Source: an uncultured Clostridia bacterium | GTDB lineage: Bacteria > Bacillota > Clostridia > Christensenellales > Aristaeellaceae | Reading direction: 5' to 3' | Assembly (NCBI GenBank): GCA_934615145.1 | Contig: CAKTTM010000004.1 | Location: forward strand, 1-19,274 | DNA length: 19,274 nt | In this document: piece by piece, positions 1 through 8,304 of the stretch | How the letters are laid out: each line of letters opens with the position of its first letter | How positions within the stretch are numbered: the stretch's first letter is position 1 | Notes under the pieces: generated by a model | What the model was told of the DNA's origin: nothing | Databases searched by the model: none | The model's input: the letters and a program-made list of their open reading frames with translations, nothing else | Program-made: the position numbers and the translations under genes

Positions 1-172
1 CGTCGGTGAAGCAGTCCGCCTCGACAACGACCGCTTCGCCCATGACGCGCTTGATCGCGAAGCGCCCGCCGTCGACGGCGGGGATGACGCGATCGATCAC
101 TGCACGTGAACTTGCGCGGTCCTGAAGCGCATGCGCGCCGTCAGTCAAGCGCTCGACCTCAGGTTGGCTCAT
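1..172 (-). CDS. glgE: GlgE-like maltosyltransferase, N-terminal fragment (runs off the left edge)
   Basis: On the minus strand an open frame starts at the ATG at 172-170 and runs out of the window after about 57 codons. It begins [12 protein letters not shown] and contains '[20 protein letters not shown]' followed by 'VVEADCFTD'. This resembles the N-terminal domain (DUF3416) of alpha-1,4-glucan:maltose-1-phosphate maltosyltransferase, which extends glucan chains from maltose-1-phosphate. The start codon overlaps the end of the GlgB-coding frame by 14 bases, as expected for translationally coupled glycogen genes. The fragment is too short to show any catalytic residue, so the call rests on the N-terminal domain and on the glgB neighbour. 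It belongs to the segment that I think is foreign to the rest of the contig. Confidence 0.65.
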   Translation of the reverse strand, partial: MSQPEVERLTDGAHALQDRASSRAVIDRVIPAVDGGRFAIKRVMGEAVVVEADCFTD

Positions 173-1859
173 CGCGCGCCTCCCGGAACACGACAACGGC
201 CAACGGCGGCAGCGTCAGCGTGAGCGCCCACGACCGGCCATGGGCGGCAACAGGCATCGCCTGCGCTCCACCCAGATTGCCCCACCCCGCGCCGCCGTAG
301 GTCGCTGCGTCGCTGTTGAGAACCTCGTCCCAGCGGCCGCCGCCGGGGACACCGATCACATAGTTCGTGCGCGGGATCGGCGTGAAGTTGCATACGACGA
401 GCAACCGCTCGGCGCCGTCGCGCGCCTTTCGCAGAAAGGCGATCACGCTGTTCTGCGTGTCGCTGGCGTCGATCCACTCGAAGCCCTCCGGCGCGAAATC
501 GAGCGCGTGCAGCGCCGGCTCGCCGCGGTACACGCGATTGAGATCGCGCACCCATCGCTGCAGGCCGGCGTGGTCCGGAAAGTCGAGCACCGGCCATTCG
601 AGTTCGCCCTCATGAGCCCACTCGCGACGCTGCCCGAACTCGCCGCCCATGAAAAGCAGCTTCTTGCCGGGATGCGTCCACATCCAGCCGAAGAGCAGGC
701 GCAGGTTGGCGAACTTCTGCCAGTCGTCGCCGGGCATCTTCCCCAGCAGCGAGCCCTTGCCATGCACCACTTCGTCATGCGACAGCGGCAGGACGAAGTT
801 CTCGTTGAACGCGTACCACAGCGAAAAGGTCAGGCGATCGTGGTGGTAGCTGCGATGGATCGGATCCTCGCGGAAGTAGGCGAGCGAGTCGTGCATCCAG
901 CCCATGTTCCATTTCATGCCGAAGCCGAGGCCGCCGAGCCAGGTGGGTCTGGAAACCATCGGCCAAGCCGTCGATTCCTCGGCAACCGTCATCGTGTCGG
1001 GATAGGCCCCGAACACCCGCTCGTTGAGCCGGCGCAGGAAATCGACCGCCATGGTGACATCGCGCAGCGGGTCATCCCCCACCTCGCGCTCAATGGTCAG
1101 GAAGCCCTTGTAGCCGATGGCGCGCAGCGCATCCAGATAGGGCCCAAAGGGCACATCGCCCTCGCCCAGGGGCAGCTCGATAAAGGCGGGGTCGGTCACC
1201 ACATCGTCGGCCACGATGCCGTAGATGCGCTCGGGATCCTTGTCATAGAGCTTGCGCCCGTCCTTGGCGTGGGTGTGCACGATGTACTTGCTCAGCGTGT
1301 GCACCGCGGCCACCGGGTCGTCGCCGGTCACCATCACCAGGTTGGCTGGGTCCATGTTGACGGCAACGCCGGTGGAATGCAGGGAGTCCAGGAAGGCCGC
1401 CAGGGTCTTGGAGGTCTCGGGCCCGGTTTCCACCGCGAAGTGCGCCTGCAGGCTGTCCGCGTACTGGGCCAGCTGGCCGCAGGCATCCTGCATGATGCGG
1501 TAGCGTGGATGCTGGGGATCTTCGGGCACCACGCCAATGTGGGTGGTGACGATGTCGGTCTCCCAATCCTTGGCCAGATCGAGGATGCGCTTGGAGGCAT
1601 CGATCAGCTTCGGGTTCTTGACAGCGTCACCAAAGCCATGGCCAAGGTCGCCCACCAGGGCGGAGATGACCAGGCCCCTGTCCTTGACCATCTTGAGGAA
1701 GTCCTTCTTCTTCTGAGGCGTCAGATTCTGTGGCGCCAGCTCGCCCTTGGTGGTATAGACCTGCAGGCCCTGTGCGCCCAGCCTCTGGATGGTGTCCAGT
1801 GCCTCCGGGATGGGCAGCTTGAGGGACTCCAGGATGATGCCGATGGGAAATGTGCTCAT
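159..1859 (-). CDS. Chimeric ORF: sugar phosphate isomerase/epimerase fused in frame to the C-terminal part of glycogen branching enzyme
   Basis: The 566-residue frame joins two unrelated proteins. Residues 1 to about 278 form a sugar phosphate isomerase/epimerase (xylose isomerase-like TIM barrel). Likely metal or active-site residues are H107 (TTHIG), E144 (VETGPE), D170 (NMDPAN), H195/H197 (HTHAKD) and E257 (TIEREV). This is close to full length for the family, and the sugar substrate cannot be read from the sequence. From about residue 279 the protein is Glg[48 protein letters not shown] and the C-terminal beta domain. The GlgB N-terminal and CBM48 domains and the nucleophile aspartate region are missing, so this half could not branch glucan. 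The start has a good site (aggagagaagcATG), 42 bases after the M55 peptidase gene. I think the isomerase is real, the last gene of the operon, and that the fusion is an artefact. Confidence 0.9.
   Translation of the reverse strand: MSTFPIGIILESLKLPIPEALDTIQRLGAQGLQVYTTKGELAPQNLTPQKKKDFLKMVKDRGLVISALVGDLGHGFGDAVKNPKLIDASKRILDLAKDWETDIVTTHIGVVPEDPQHPRYRIMQDACGQLAQYADSLQAHFAVETGPETSKTLAAFLDSLHSTGVAVNMDPANLVMVTGDDPVAAVHTLSKYIVHTHAKDGRKLYDKDPERIYGIVADDVVTDPAFIELPLGEGDVPFGPYLDALRAIGYKGFLTIEREVGDDPLRDVTMAVDFLRRLNERVFGAYPDTMTVAEESTAWPMVSRPTWLGGLGFGMKWNMGWMHDSLAYFREDPIHRSYHHDRLTFSLWYAFNENFVLPLSHDEVVHGKGSLLGKMPGDDWQKFANLRLLFGWMWTHPGKKLLFMGGEFGQRREWAHEGELEWPVLDFPDHAGLQRWVRDLNRVYRGEPALHALDFAPEGFEWIDASDTQNSVIAFLRKARDGAERLLVVCNFTPIPRTNYVIGVPGGGRWDEVLNSDAATYGGAGWGNLGGAQAMPVAAHGRSWALTLTLPPLAVVVFREARDEPT
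1022..1052. other. Probable chimera junction between two genomes or genes
   Basis: This stretch encodes, on the minus strand, the shared phrase [11 protein letters not shown]. Isomerases of this family commonly end in an 'AVEFL' helix, and GlgB has a similar 'FLRRLNE' just before its AEEST motif. The two protein identities switch here without any stop codon, linker or frame change. A join inside a short stretch common to both parents is what a de novo assembler or a chimeric amplification product would give. It is not how a natural domain fusion normally looks. Confidence 0.7.
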
Positions 1860-1901
1860 GCTTCTCTCCTTCGCCGGCCAAGGCCGGATACTATTGTCCG
1901 C

Positions 1902-2702
1902 TTAGAGACAGAAGTGCATCATGCGCAGCACTTCCTCAAAGTCATGGTGTTCAAAGCCTATCGTGCGCTCGTCCACGCGTGTGACGCCGGGGTAGAAGCT
2001 GCGGCGGTAGGCGGTCTTGTGCTCTTCATAGCATATCTGCACATCAAAGTGCGCGGGCATGGGAAAGAGGCAGTCCTCCCTGGGCAGGCTGCTGGCCTCA
2101 GCCACAGCCTCCTGTATCAGGCGCAGCGCCTCATCGGGATGGATGGCCTTGACAGCGCCGCCGATCCCCTCGTTGGTGACCACCACCTTGGCTGCGGGCA
2201 GCCTGCCGCTCAGCCAATCGCACAAGCCCTTGTCGCCGCTGAGCGCCAGCACCGGCACCCCCAGATGCGCCGCGATCAGGCAATTGATGTGCAGCTCGCT
2301 GGCCAGCTCGCCATTGATGGTGACGCTGAAGGCCCTGGTGGTCATCGTATGCGCCAGCGGGTTGCTGTCGCGCCCGGCGGCGTTATGGTAGCCGGTGAAG
2401 ACCACGCCGTCAAAGCTGCCGTCCAGGCCAGTCATCATGCTGTGGGGTTGGCCGGCCCAGCCGCGCAGTACTTGGGCATACTGAGGCAGCGCGCGCGGAT
2501 CCAGGTTGCGGGCGCTGTCGTGCGCGTCCTTGACCAGCACCTGGTCAAAGCCGCCCTCTTTGGCGCCCTGGCAGGCGGCCGCCACTTCGCGGCTCATCTG
2601 ATCGGCAAACCAGGCATAATCCGCGTGCCCCTTCTCCGTTTCGTTCCAGTCCGTGATGCCGCAGGTGCCCTCGATGTCGGCACTGATGAATAGCTTTCTC
2701 AT
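1902..2702 (-). CDS. M55 family D-aminopeptidase (DppA-like)
   Basis: This 266-residue protein matches the zinc-dependent D-aminopeptidases of peptidase family M55, whose type member is Bacillus subtilis DppA. Those enzymes form a ring and remove N-terminal D-amino acids such as D-Ala. The zinc-ligand pattern is visible: D9 and E11 in SADIEGTCG, H61 in KDAHDSARN, H106 in GYHNAAG and probably E136 in ASELHIN. H118 in LAHTM sits where the catalytic histidine is expected. There is no signal peptide, so it is cytoplasmic. The ATG at 2702 follows a gagga site, 21 bases after the ABC permease gene, in the same operon. A role in recycling D-amino-acid peptides is likely from the family, but the substrate is unknown. 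Length is normal for the family. Confidence 0.9.
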   Translation of the reverse strand: MRKLFISADIEGTCGITDWNETEKGHADYAWFADQMSREVAAACQGAKEGGFDQVLVKDAHDSARNLDPRALPQYAQVLRGWAGQPHSMMTGLDGSFDGVVFTGYHNAAGRDSNPLAHTMTTRAFSVTINGELASELHINCLIAAHLGVPVLALSGDKGLCDWLSGRLPAAKVVVTNEGIGGAVKAIHPDEALRLIQEAVAEASSLPREDCLFPMPAHFDVQICYEEHKTAYRRSFYPGVTRVDERTIGFEHHDFEEVLRMMHFCL

Positions 2703-2723
2703 CGTCTTATCCTCACAATCGTA

Positions 2724-3509
2724 TTAGAGTGACAGCTCACGCGCTGTGAAGGCGCGCAGGCCAGCCAGGCTCAGCAGCAGGCCGATCAGCGGCATCAGCA
2801 GGCCCTCGGGTGCCAGCCTGCCCACCGCTAGGCCTGCATGATCAAAGGCGCTGTAAGGGCTTAGGTACTTCAGGAAGGCCGGCATCTCCCGAGGTCTGGC
2901 CAGCAGGGCCAGCAGCAGTAAAAACAGGAAGAACAGGACGGCCCTGCGGCTGGCGCTGCGCTGTGTCTCGCTCAGACAGCTGAGCAGGAAGCACAGGCCC
3001 CCTGTCAGCACATAAACCAGCCACAGCCCCAGGTTGAGCCACAGGAACCAGCCGATCTGCAGCTGCGTGGGCCGCAGCAGCTGGCTGACCGCGATGCCCA
3101 GCGCCGCGGAGAGGATGCTTAGCCCCACCATGGACAGCATCAGCACCGCCCACAGCGTCAGCGCCAGGCTGCCGCGCCGGACCGGCAGCGCCAGGTAGTG
3201 GCTCATCTCCCCCGTCTCCAGCTTGCCCGCGATCAGGCGGGAGGCAATGGCGGCGGCGACCAGCCCGCCCATCAGCGGCAGCAAAAAGCCATAGAGCAGG
3301 GAGCTCAGATGCTGGGTAAGCGTCGCGCTGCCCAGCACGCCCAGCGCCGAGAACAGATAGGGCGCCTGCCCGCGCGCCTGGCTGAAGGCCTCCACCGTGC
3401 CCTCATCATACAGCAGCGCCGCGCCCAGGTGCAGGCCTGCCATCAGCAGCGCTGCCACGATGACCAGCGGCAGCTGGCGCCTCAAATGAAAGCCAAGCAG
3501 CGTCTTCAT
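2724..3509 (-). CDS. ABC-2 type transporter permease
   Basis: A hydrophobic protein of 261 residues with about six membrane segments. It starts MKTLLGFHLRRQLPL at 3509, and its ATG overlaps the TGA of the ATPase gene (ATGA). An upstream extension of the frame to 3674 lies inside the ATPase gene and is not credible. After the first membrane segment there is a large outside loop. It is followed by 'LIAGKLETGEMSHYLALPVR', the charged cytoplasmic stretch typical of ABC-2 permeases (E-x-G-x-x-x-x-L-L-x-x-P-x-x-R) that contacts the ATPase. It should form the membrane part of an exporter with the ATPase just upstream. The cargo is unknown. The rest of the protein is weakly conserved, as usual for these permeases. 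Confidence 0.82.
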   Translation of the reverse strand: MKTLLGFHLRRQLPLVIVAALLMAGLHLGAALLYDEGTVEAFSQARGQAPYLFSALGVLGSATLTQHLSSLLYGFLLPLMGGLVAAAIASRLIAGKLETGEMSHYLALPVRRGSLALTLWAVLMLSMVGLSILSAALGIAVSQLLRPTQLQIGWFLWLNLGLWLVYVLTGGLCFLLSCLSETQRSASRRAVLFFLFLLLLALLARPREMPAFLKYLSPYSAFDHAGLAVGRLAPEGLLMPLIGLLLSLAGLRAFTARELSL

Positions 3510-4393
3510 AGCATGTCGTCCCCATGGTAGCGCAGGAAGCTCTCCTCCCCCTCCTGGCGGCCACCGACCAGATCGAGCACCTCGTACTTGGCCAGGGTCT
3601 TGAGCAGGGCCTGGGGAGATGAGGGTATCGCCACGATGACCCGGTTGCGCAGCAGCTCCACGCCGCTGACCCATTCCTGCTGGAAGGCGGCGGCCTGAGC
3701 CACATCGGCAAAGGTGATGTGATAGACCTTTTGCCGGGTGTAGCTCAGCGCCTGGGCGGACTGTACCGTGACCAGGCGACCCTCCCGGATGATGCCCACC
3801 TGCTCGCAGCAGCGCTGCGCCTCCTCAAAGACATGGGAGCACAGAATAATGGTCTTGCCAGCCTTGTGCTCATCGCTGATCAGTTCCAGCACCGCGTTGC
3901 GGGCATAGGGGTCAAGCCCGGCACAGGGCTCATCCAGCAGGTAGATATCCGGATCATGCAGAAAGCCCAGCACCACCATCAGCTTGCGCTGCTGGTCTAC
4001 CGGCAGGTAGCGCCAGTCGCCTAAGGGGTTGCAGTCCAGCCGCTCCAGCAGCTCCTGCGTGCGCTTGCGCGATACATCGCCCCTGGCCTGGCTGATCAGC
4101 CGGATGAAGGCATCCCCCGAGCATCCCCCGGGCAGCGAGGCATCGCGGGACACGAAGCCGATGTCCTTCATCAGCTGGTGCCGCTGGCGAAAGGGATTGA
4201 GGCCCCTGATGCTCAATTCACCCCGATCAGGCTTCAAAAAGCCCATCAGCAGGCTCAGCACCGTCGACTTGCCGGCCGAGGCCGGGCCTATCAGGCCAAA
4301 GGCCCCGCCCTTTTCAAGGCTGAGACTAAAGTCAAACAGGCCCTTGTCATCCTCAAAAACCTTGCTGACGCGGTTGAGCGTGATCTCAGCCAT
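3506..4393 (-). CDS. ABC transporter ATP-binding protein (ABC-2 type) with a degenerate signature motif
   Basis: A 295-residue ABC ATPase that should energise the permease encoded next to it. I chose the start MAEITLNRVSKVF at 4393, because its ATG overlaps the stop of the AI-2E family gene (ATGGCTGA). The frame is open 36 bases further upstream, but only inside that gene. Walker A is GPASAGKS (36-43), Walker B is YLLDEP (151-156), the D-loop is AGLDP and the switch histidine is H187 (LCSHVFEEAQ). Where the LSGGQ-type signature should be (about 130-137) the sequence reads LPVDQQRK, so the serine and the glycine of the motif are both replaced. The Walker A loop is also unusual (PASA instead of PNGA). 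After about residue 205 there is a divergent C-terminal domain, common in this subfamily. ATP binding looks possible, but the hydrolysis rate may be low. Confidence 0.88.
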   Translation of the reverse strand: MAEITLNRVSKVFEDDKGLFDFSLSLEKGGAFGLIGPASAGKSTVLSLLMGFLKPDRGELSIRGLNPFRQRHQLMKDIGFVSRDASLPGGCSGDAFIRLISQARGDVSRKRTQELLERLDCNPLGDWRYLPVDQQRKLMVVLGFLHDPDIYLLDEPCAGLDPYARNAVLELISDEHKAGKTIILCSHVFEEAQRCCEQVGIIREGRLVTVQSAQALSYTRQKVYHITFADVAQAAAFQQEWVSGVELLRNRVIVAIPSSPQALLKTLAKYEVLDLVGGRQEGEESFLRYHGDDML

Positions 4394-5516
4394 GGCCGGC
4401 CGCCTTGCGCAGCGCGTTGCGCCGCTCACTGTCTCTGGCCAGCAGCTGGTAGATCACCGCCGCAAAGGGAATGAACAGCAGCATGCCGGCAATGCCCATG
4501 ATGCCGCCGCCCAGCGTCACCGCCACCAGCACCCAAATGGAGGGGATGTCGATGGCATTTGACAGGATGCGCGGATAGATCAGGCTGCCCTCCAGCTGCT
4601 GGACGATGAAGTACATCAGCAGGAACCAGGGCGCCTGCTGGGGGGAGACGGTGACGATCAGCAGCGCGCCGAACATGCCGGCGATATAGGGGCCAAAGAT
4701 GGGGATGAAGGCGCAGACAAAGGTGATCAGCGCCACCAGCACCGGGTAGGGAAAGCCAAACAGCAGCATGCTGAGCCATATCAGCAGCGCCGATACTAGG
4801 CTCTGCACGCACTGGCCGCCGATGAAGGCGGAATAGGTGCTGATGGTGGTATGCAGCAGGCCCGCCACCTGAGGCGCGTAGCGCTGGGGCAGATAGGCGG
4901 TGATCAGGCTGTGGATCTGGTTCTTGATGCGCTCTTTGGAATAGAGCAGATAGATGGCAAACACAAGGCCCACCAGAATATTGACCAGCATCTGGGCAGC
5001 CGAAATCACCACAGTGGACGAATAGTTGATGCCGCCCAGCAGGAAGTTGCTGGCCCGCTGGAACAGATCGCGCACATTGGCTTCACTGGCGTCGCTTACG
5101 CCCAGGATGGTGCGGATATTGGTGTTATAGGTGGCCAGCCAGTCCTCCAGCTGCTGCAGGAGCCCTGGGATACGGTTGATCAGGCTCTCGGCAGCGACCA
5201 GCACCTCGGGGATGATGACCACCAGCAGCAGCACCACGATGGCCACCACAAACAGCGTTGCCAGTGTCAGGCAGATGGCGCGCTTGGCATGCGCAAAGGG
5301 CTTGTGATCGAGAAAGCGCAGATGCCGCTCCAGAAAGCGCATGGGCAGGTTGATGACCAGGGCCATCAGGCCGCCCACGATAAAGGCGGTGATGATGGAG
5401 AGGAAGCGGCTCAGCAGCCCCCAGAACAAATCGATACGGTATAGAAAAAAACCAAAGAGCATCAGCAGCACAATGGTTCTGATCCGTCTGTTTCTCTCAG
5501 GGGGCTTCGTTTCCAT
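4386..5516 (-). CDS. AI-2E family transporter (YtvI/PerM-like membrane protein)
   Basis: A 376-residue polytopic membrane protein with the layout of the AI-2E transporter family (Pfam AI-2E_transport). Hydrophobic segments lie at about 15-60 and 75-105. A soluble amphipathic region follows at about 105-165 (PGLLQQLEDWLATYN), then a second membrane half. The C-terminal part contains the family hallmarks FIPIFGPYIAGM, EGSLIYPRILSNAIDIP and LGGGIMGIAGMLLFIPFAA. Members are reported to export autoinducer-2 or to act as ion/solute antiporters, and many clostridial paralogues have no known substrate. It is first in a minus-strand operon, with a promoter at 5536-5564 and a GAGGTG site just before the ATG. 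The next gene (ABC ATPase) starts inside its last codons. No quorum-sensing gene is present nearby, so the substrate is open. Confidence 0.88.
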   Translation of the reverse strand: METKPPERNRRIRTIVLLMLFGFFLYRIDLFWGLLSRFLSIITAFIVGGLMALVINLPMRFLERHLRFLDHKPFAHAKRAICLTLATLFVVAIVVLLLVVIIPEVLVAAESLINRIPGLLQQLEDWLATYNTNIRTILGVSDASEANVRDLFQRASNFLLGGINYSSTVVISAAQMLVNILVGLVFAIYLLYSKERIKNQIHSLITAYLPQRYAPQVAGLLHTTISTYSAFIGGQCVQSLVSALLIWLSMLLFGFPYPVLVALITFVCAFIPIFGPYIAGMFGALLIVTVSPQQAPWFLLMYFIVQQLEGSLIYPRILSNAIDIPSIWVLVAVTLGGGIMGIAGMLLFIPFAAVIYQLLARDSERRNALRKAAGHG

Positions 5517-5535
5517 ACCGCACCTCGACTAAGCG

Positions 5536-5564
5536 AGTATACCAAATCCCCCACAGGGTGACAA
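5536..5564 (-). promoter_or_regulatory. Sigma-A type promoter of the AI-2E/ABC/M55 operon
   Basis: On the minus strand a -35 box TTGTCA (5564-5559) and a -10 box TATACT (5541-5536) are separated by 17 bases, each one mismatch or less from a good sigma-A site. Transcription would start near 5529, giving a leader of only about a dozen bases that still holds the GAGGTG ribosome site before the ATG at 5516. Confidence 0.65.
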
Positions 5565-5571
5565 GTTTTTG

Positions 5572-5599
5572 TTGACAGGCGGTCGTTTCCTGCTATACT
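5572..5599 (+). promoter_or_regulatory. Sigma-A type promoter of clpB
   Basis: A perfect -35 box TTGACA (5572-5577) and a -10 box TATACT (5594-5599) are separated by 16 bases. The start site would be near 5606, directly at the CtsR-type operator. The promoter diverges from the minus-strand operon promoter; the two -35 boxes are only 7 bases apart, so the polymerases may compete. Confidence 0.75.
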
Positions 5600-5606
5600 G
5601 TATATA

Positions 5607-5634
5607 GGTCAAAGATGGTCAGAGTTCTTTGACC
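5607..5634 (+). promoter_or_regulatory. CtsR-type heat-shock operator before clpB
   Basis: GGTCAAA (5607-5613), three bases GAT, then GGTCAGA (5617-5623). This fits the known CtsR consensus RGTCAAA-NAN-RGTCAAA with one mismatch. A third copy, inverted (TTTGACC, 5628-5634), makes a 9-base inverted repeat GGTCAAAGA/TCTTTGACC (5607-5615 with 5626-5634). The site covers the predicted start of transcription, so a bound CtsR would block clpB. CtsR itself is not in the window. Confidence 0.8.
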
Positions 5635-5650
5635 TTTGAGGAGGAATTTG

Positions 5651-8290
5651 ATGAATCAGAATCAGTATACGCAAAAGAGCATGGAAGTCATACAGCGCGC
5701 CCAGGCGCTGGCACAGGAATACAGCCACCAGACGCTGGAGCAGGCGCATCTGCTGCGCGCGCTGACAGAAAAGGCCGATGGCTTGATCCCGCAGCTGCTG
5801 GCCCGCATGGGCATTCAGGCGGCACAGGTGGGCGAGGCCGCGCTGACCGAGGTGGAGCGGCTGCCCAGCGTCCGCGGCGCCGTGCGCGAGCAGGGCAAGA
5901 CCTATGTCAGCCAGGAAATGGACAGGGCACTGCTTGAGGCGCAGAAGGCCGCCGAACGCATGAAGGACGAGTATATCTCCGTCGAGCATCTATTCCTGGG
6001 GCTGCTGGCGGCACCAGACCGCGGCATCAAGGCGCTGCTTAATCGCTTTGCCATCCGGGATGACGCATTCCTCAAGGCGCTCAGCGATGTGCGGGGCGCA
6101 GCCCGAGTGACCAGCGACAACCCGGAGGACACCTACGAGGCCCTTAAAAAATACGGCAGCGACCTGACCGACCTCGCCCGCAAGCAAAAGCTGGACCCTG
6201 TGATCGGCCGGGACAGCGAGATACGCGATGTGATCCGCATTTTGTCGCGCAAGACCAAGAATAACCCTGTCCTCATCGGCGAACCGGGCGTGGGCAAGAC
6301 TGCCATCGCCGAGGGCCTAGCCCTGCGCATCGTGGCCGGTGATGTGCCCGACAGCCTGCGCGACCGCAGCATCTTTTCGCTGGACATGGGCGCCCTGATC
6401 GCGGGCGCCAAGTTCAGGGGCGAGTTTGAGGAACGGCTCAAGGCCGTGCTCAATGAGGTCAAGCAGTCTGAGGGTCAGATCCTGCTGTTCATTGATGAGC
6501 TGCATACCATTGTGGGCGCGGGCAAGGCCGAGGGCGCCATGGATGCCGGCAATCTGCTCAAGCCCCTGCTGGCGCGGGGCGAGCTGCACTGCATCGGCGC
6601 CACCACCCTGGATGAATACCGCAAGTACATCGAGAAGGACGCGGCGCTGGAAAGGCGCTTTCAGCCGGTGATGGTGGAGGAACCCACGGTGGAGGATACC
6701 ATCAGCATCCTGCGCGGCCTGCGCGAGCGCTACGAGGTCTTCCACGGCGTCAAGATACAGGATGGCGCGCTGATCGCCGCCGCCAAGCTGAGCCACCGCT
6801 ATATCACCGACCGCTTCCTGCCTGACAAGGCGATAGACCTGGTGGACGAGGCCTGCGCCATGATCCGCACCGAGATGGACAGCCTGCCCCAGGAGCTTGA
6901 CGAGCGCAGGCGACAGATCATGCAGCTGGAGATCGAAGAAGCGGCCCTCAAGAAAGAGACCGACAAGCTCTCCCAGGGCAGGCTGGAGATACTCCAGAAG
7001 GAACTGTCCGAAAGGCGGGGCGAGTTTGCCCTGATGAAGGCCACCTGGGAAAATGAAAAGAACGAGGTGGGCAAGGTACAGCGCCTGCGCGAGGAGATCG
7101 AGCGCGTGGGCGGCGAGATCGCCAAGGCCGAGCGCAGCTATGACCTCAACCGGGCGGCAGAATTGAAATATGGCGAGCTGCCTAGGCTGCAGCAACAGTT
7201 GAGCGAAGCCGAGGCCTCGCAGCAGCCCGGCCAGCACAGCGGCATGGTGCGCGACAAGGTCACCGATGAGGAGATCGCCCGCATCGTGGGCCGCTGGACG
7301 GGCATCCCCGTCAGCAAGCTGATGGAATCCGACCGCGAGAAGCTGCTGCGCCTGCCTGAAGAGCTCCATCGCCGCGTGGTTGGCCAGGATGAAGCGGTGC
7401 AGCTGGTATCCGACGCCATTTTGCGCTCGCGCGCAGGCATCTCGGACGAGGCGCGCCCGATCGGCAGCTTCCTCTTCCTGGGCCCAACTGGTGTGGGCAA
7501 GACAGAGCTGGCCAAGGCCCTGGCAGAGCGCCTCTTTGACGACGAGCATAACCTGATCCGCATCGACATGACCGAATACATGGAGAAGTTCTCCGTCTCC
7601 CGCCTGATCGGCGCCCCTCCTGGCTATGTGGGCTATGAGGAGGGCGGCCAGTTGACCGAAGCCGTGCGCCGCAGGCCCTACGCCGTCATCCTCTTTGATG
7701 AGATGGAAAAGGCGCACCCTGATGTGTTCAATGTGCTGCTCCAGATACTCGACGATGGCCGCGTGACCGACAGCCAGGGCAGGACTGTGGACTTTAAGAA
7801 CACCATCCTGATCATGACCTCCAACCTGGGCAGCCCGCAAATTCTTGAGGGCATCAGCGAGGACGGCAGCCTGCGGGAAAGCGCAAAGGAAAGCGTACGC
7901 GGCCTGCTGCGCAGCCACTTCAGACCAGAGTTCTTAAACCGTATCGATGACACCGTCTTCTTTACACCTTTGACACGCCCGCAGGTGCGCCAGATCATCG
8001 ACCTGCTGCTCAGCCGCCTGCAAAAGCGCCTGGACGACAGAGAGTTGGGCCTGCATCTGAGCGAGGCCGCCATCAACCGCATGATGGCCCTGGGCTATGA
8101 CCCCATCTACGGCGCCCGGCCGATGAAGCGCCTGCTGCAAGGCAAGATCGAGACACTGGTCGCCCGCACCCTGGTGGAGGGCAGCATCGCCCCCGGCAGC
8201 AGCCTGCTGGTAGACGCCGATGAGCAAGGCGGCTTCTGCATCCAAGTGGAAGCACCGAGGGCCTTGGAAGGCCCTGGCACTGTCGCCTGA
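5651..8290 (+). CDS. clpB: ATP-dependent protein disaggregase ClpB
   Basis: This 879-residue AAA+ chaperone solubilises aggregated proteins together with the DnaK system in the cytoplasm. The N domain with two Clp repeats spans about 1-145. The first AAA module has Walker A GEPGVGKT (210-217) and Walker B LLFIDE (278-283). A long coiled-coil middle domain (about 405-520; LQLEIE-like heptads, [18 protein letters not shown]) follows, and then the second AAA module with GPTGVGKT (611-618) and VILFDE (679-684). The long middle domain makes it ClpB rather than ClpC or ClpE, whose middle domains are much shorter. The start is the ATG at 5651, behind GAGGAGGAA (5638-5646); a TTG at 5636 in the same frame would include this ribosome site and is unlikely. 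The gene stands alone with a CtsR operator, without mcsA or mcsB. Confidence 0.96.
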   Translation: MNQNQYTQKSMEVIQRAQALAQEYSHQTLEQAHLLRALTEKADGLIPQLLARMGIQAAQVGEAALTEVERLPSVRGAVREQGKTYVSQEMDRALLEAQKAAERMKDEYISVEHLFLGLLAAPDRGIKALLNRFAIRDDAFLKALSDVRGAARVTSDNPEDTYEALKKYGSDLTDLARKQKLDPVIGRDSEIRDVIRILSRKTKNNPVLIGEPGVGKTAIAEGLALRIVAGDVPDSLRDRSIFSLDMGALIAGAKFRGEFEERLKAVLNEVKQSEGQILLFIDELHTIVGAGKAEGAMDAGNLLKPLLARGELHCIGATTLDEYRKYIEKDAALERRFQPVMVEEPTVEDTISILRGLRERYEVFHGVKIQDGALIAAAKLSHRYITDRFLPDKAIDLVDEACAMIRTEMDSLPQELDERRRQIMQLEIEEAALKKETDKLSQGRLEILQKELSERRGEFALMKATWENEKNEVGKVQRLREEIERVGGEIAKAERSYDLNRAAELKYGELPRLQQQLSEAEASQQPGQHSGMVRDKVTDEEIARIVGRWTGIPVSKLMESDREKLLRLPEELHRRVVGQDEAVQLVSDAILRSRAGISDEARPIGSFLFLGPTGVGKTELAKALAERLFDDEHNLIRIDMTEYMEKFSVSRLIGAPPGYVGYEEGGQLTEAVRRRPYAVILFDEMEKAHPDVFNVLLQILDDGRVTDSQGRTVDFKNTILIMTSNLGSPQILEGISEDGSLRESAKESVRGLLRSHFRPEFLNRIDDTVFFTPLTRPQVRQIIDLLLSRLQKRLDDRELGLHLSEAAINRMMALGYDPIYGARPMKRLLQGKIETLVARTLVEGSIAPGSSLLVDADEQGGFCIQVEAPRALEGPGTVA

Positions 8291-8304
8291 ATAGGAACCC
8301 ATCA

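Noticed and set aside
1872..1887. Inverted repeat CCGGCC-AA-GGCCGG between the M55 and isomerase genes as a terminator
   Set aside because: The loop is too short, the stem is small and there is no T run; the genes appear co-transcribed.
240..2693. An 817-codon open frame on the plus strand opposite the isomerase/GlgB and M55 genes
   Set aside because: It is a GC-rich shadow frame with low-complexity H, Q, G and A content and no domain, and it runs across the chimera junction. The minus strand carries clear protein families.
3510..3674. N-terminal extension of the ABC permease
   Set aside because: It lies within the ATPase gene, is rich in G, R, P and Q, and is followed by a clean ATGA-coupled start at 3509.
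5636..5650. TTG start five codons upstream of the clpB ATG
   Set aside because: It would place the start inside the ribosome-binding sequence GAGGAGGAA, which is correctly spaced for the ATG at 5651.
6317..7918. A 533-codon open frame on the minus strand inside clpB
   Set aside because: Antisense shadow of a highly conserved gene, with no ribosome site and no recognisable domain.
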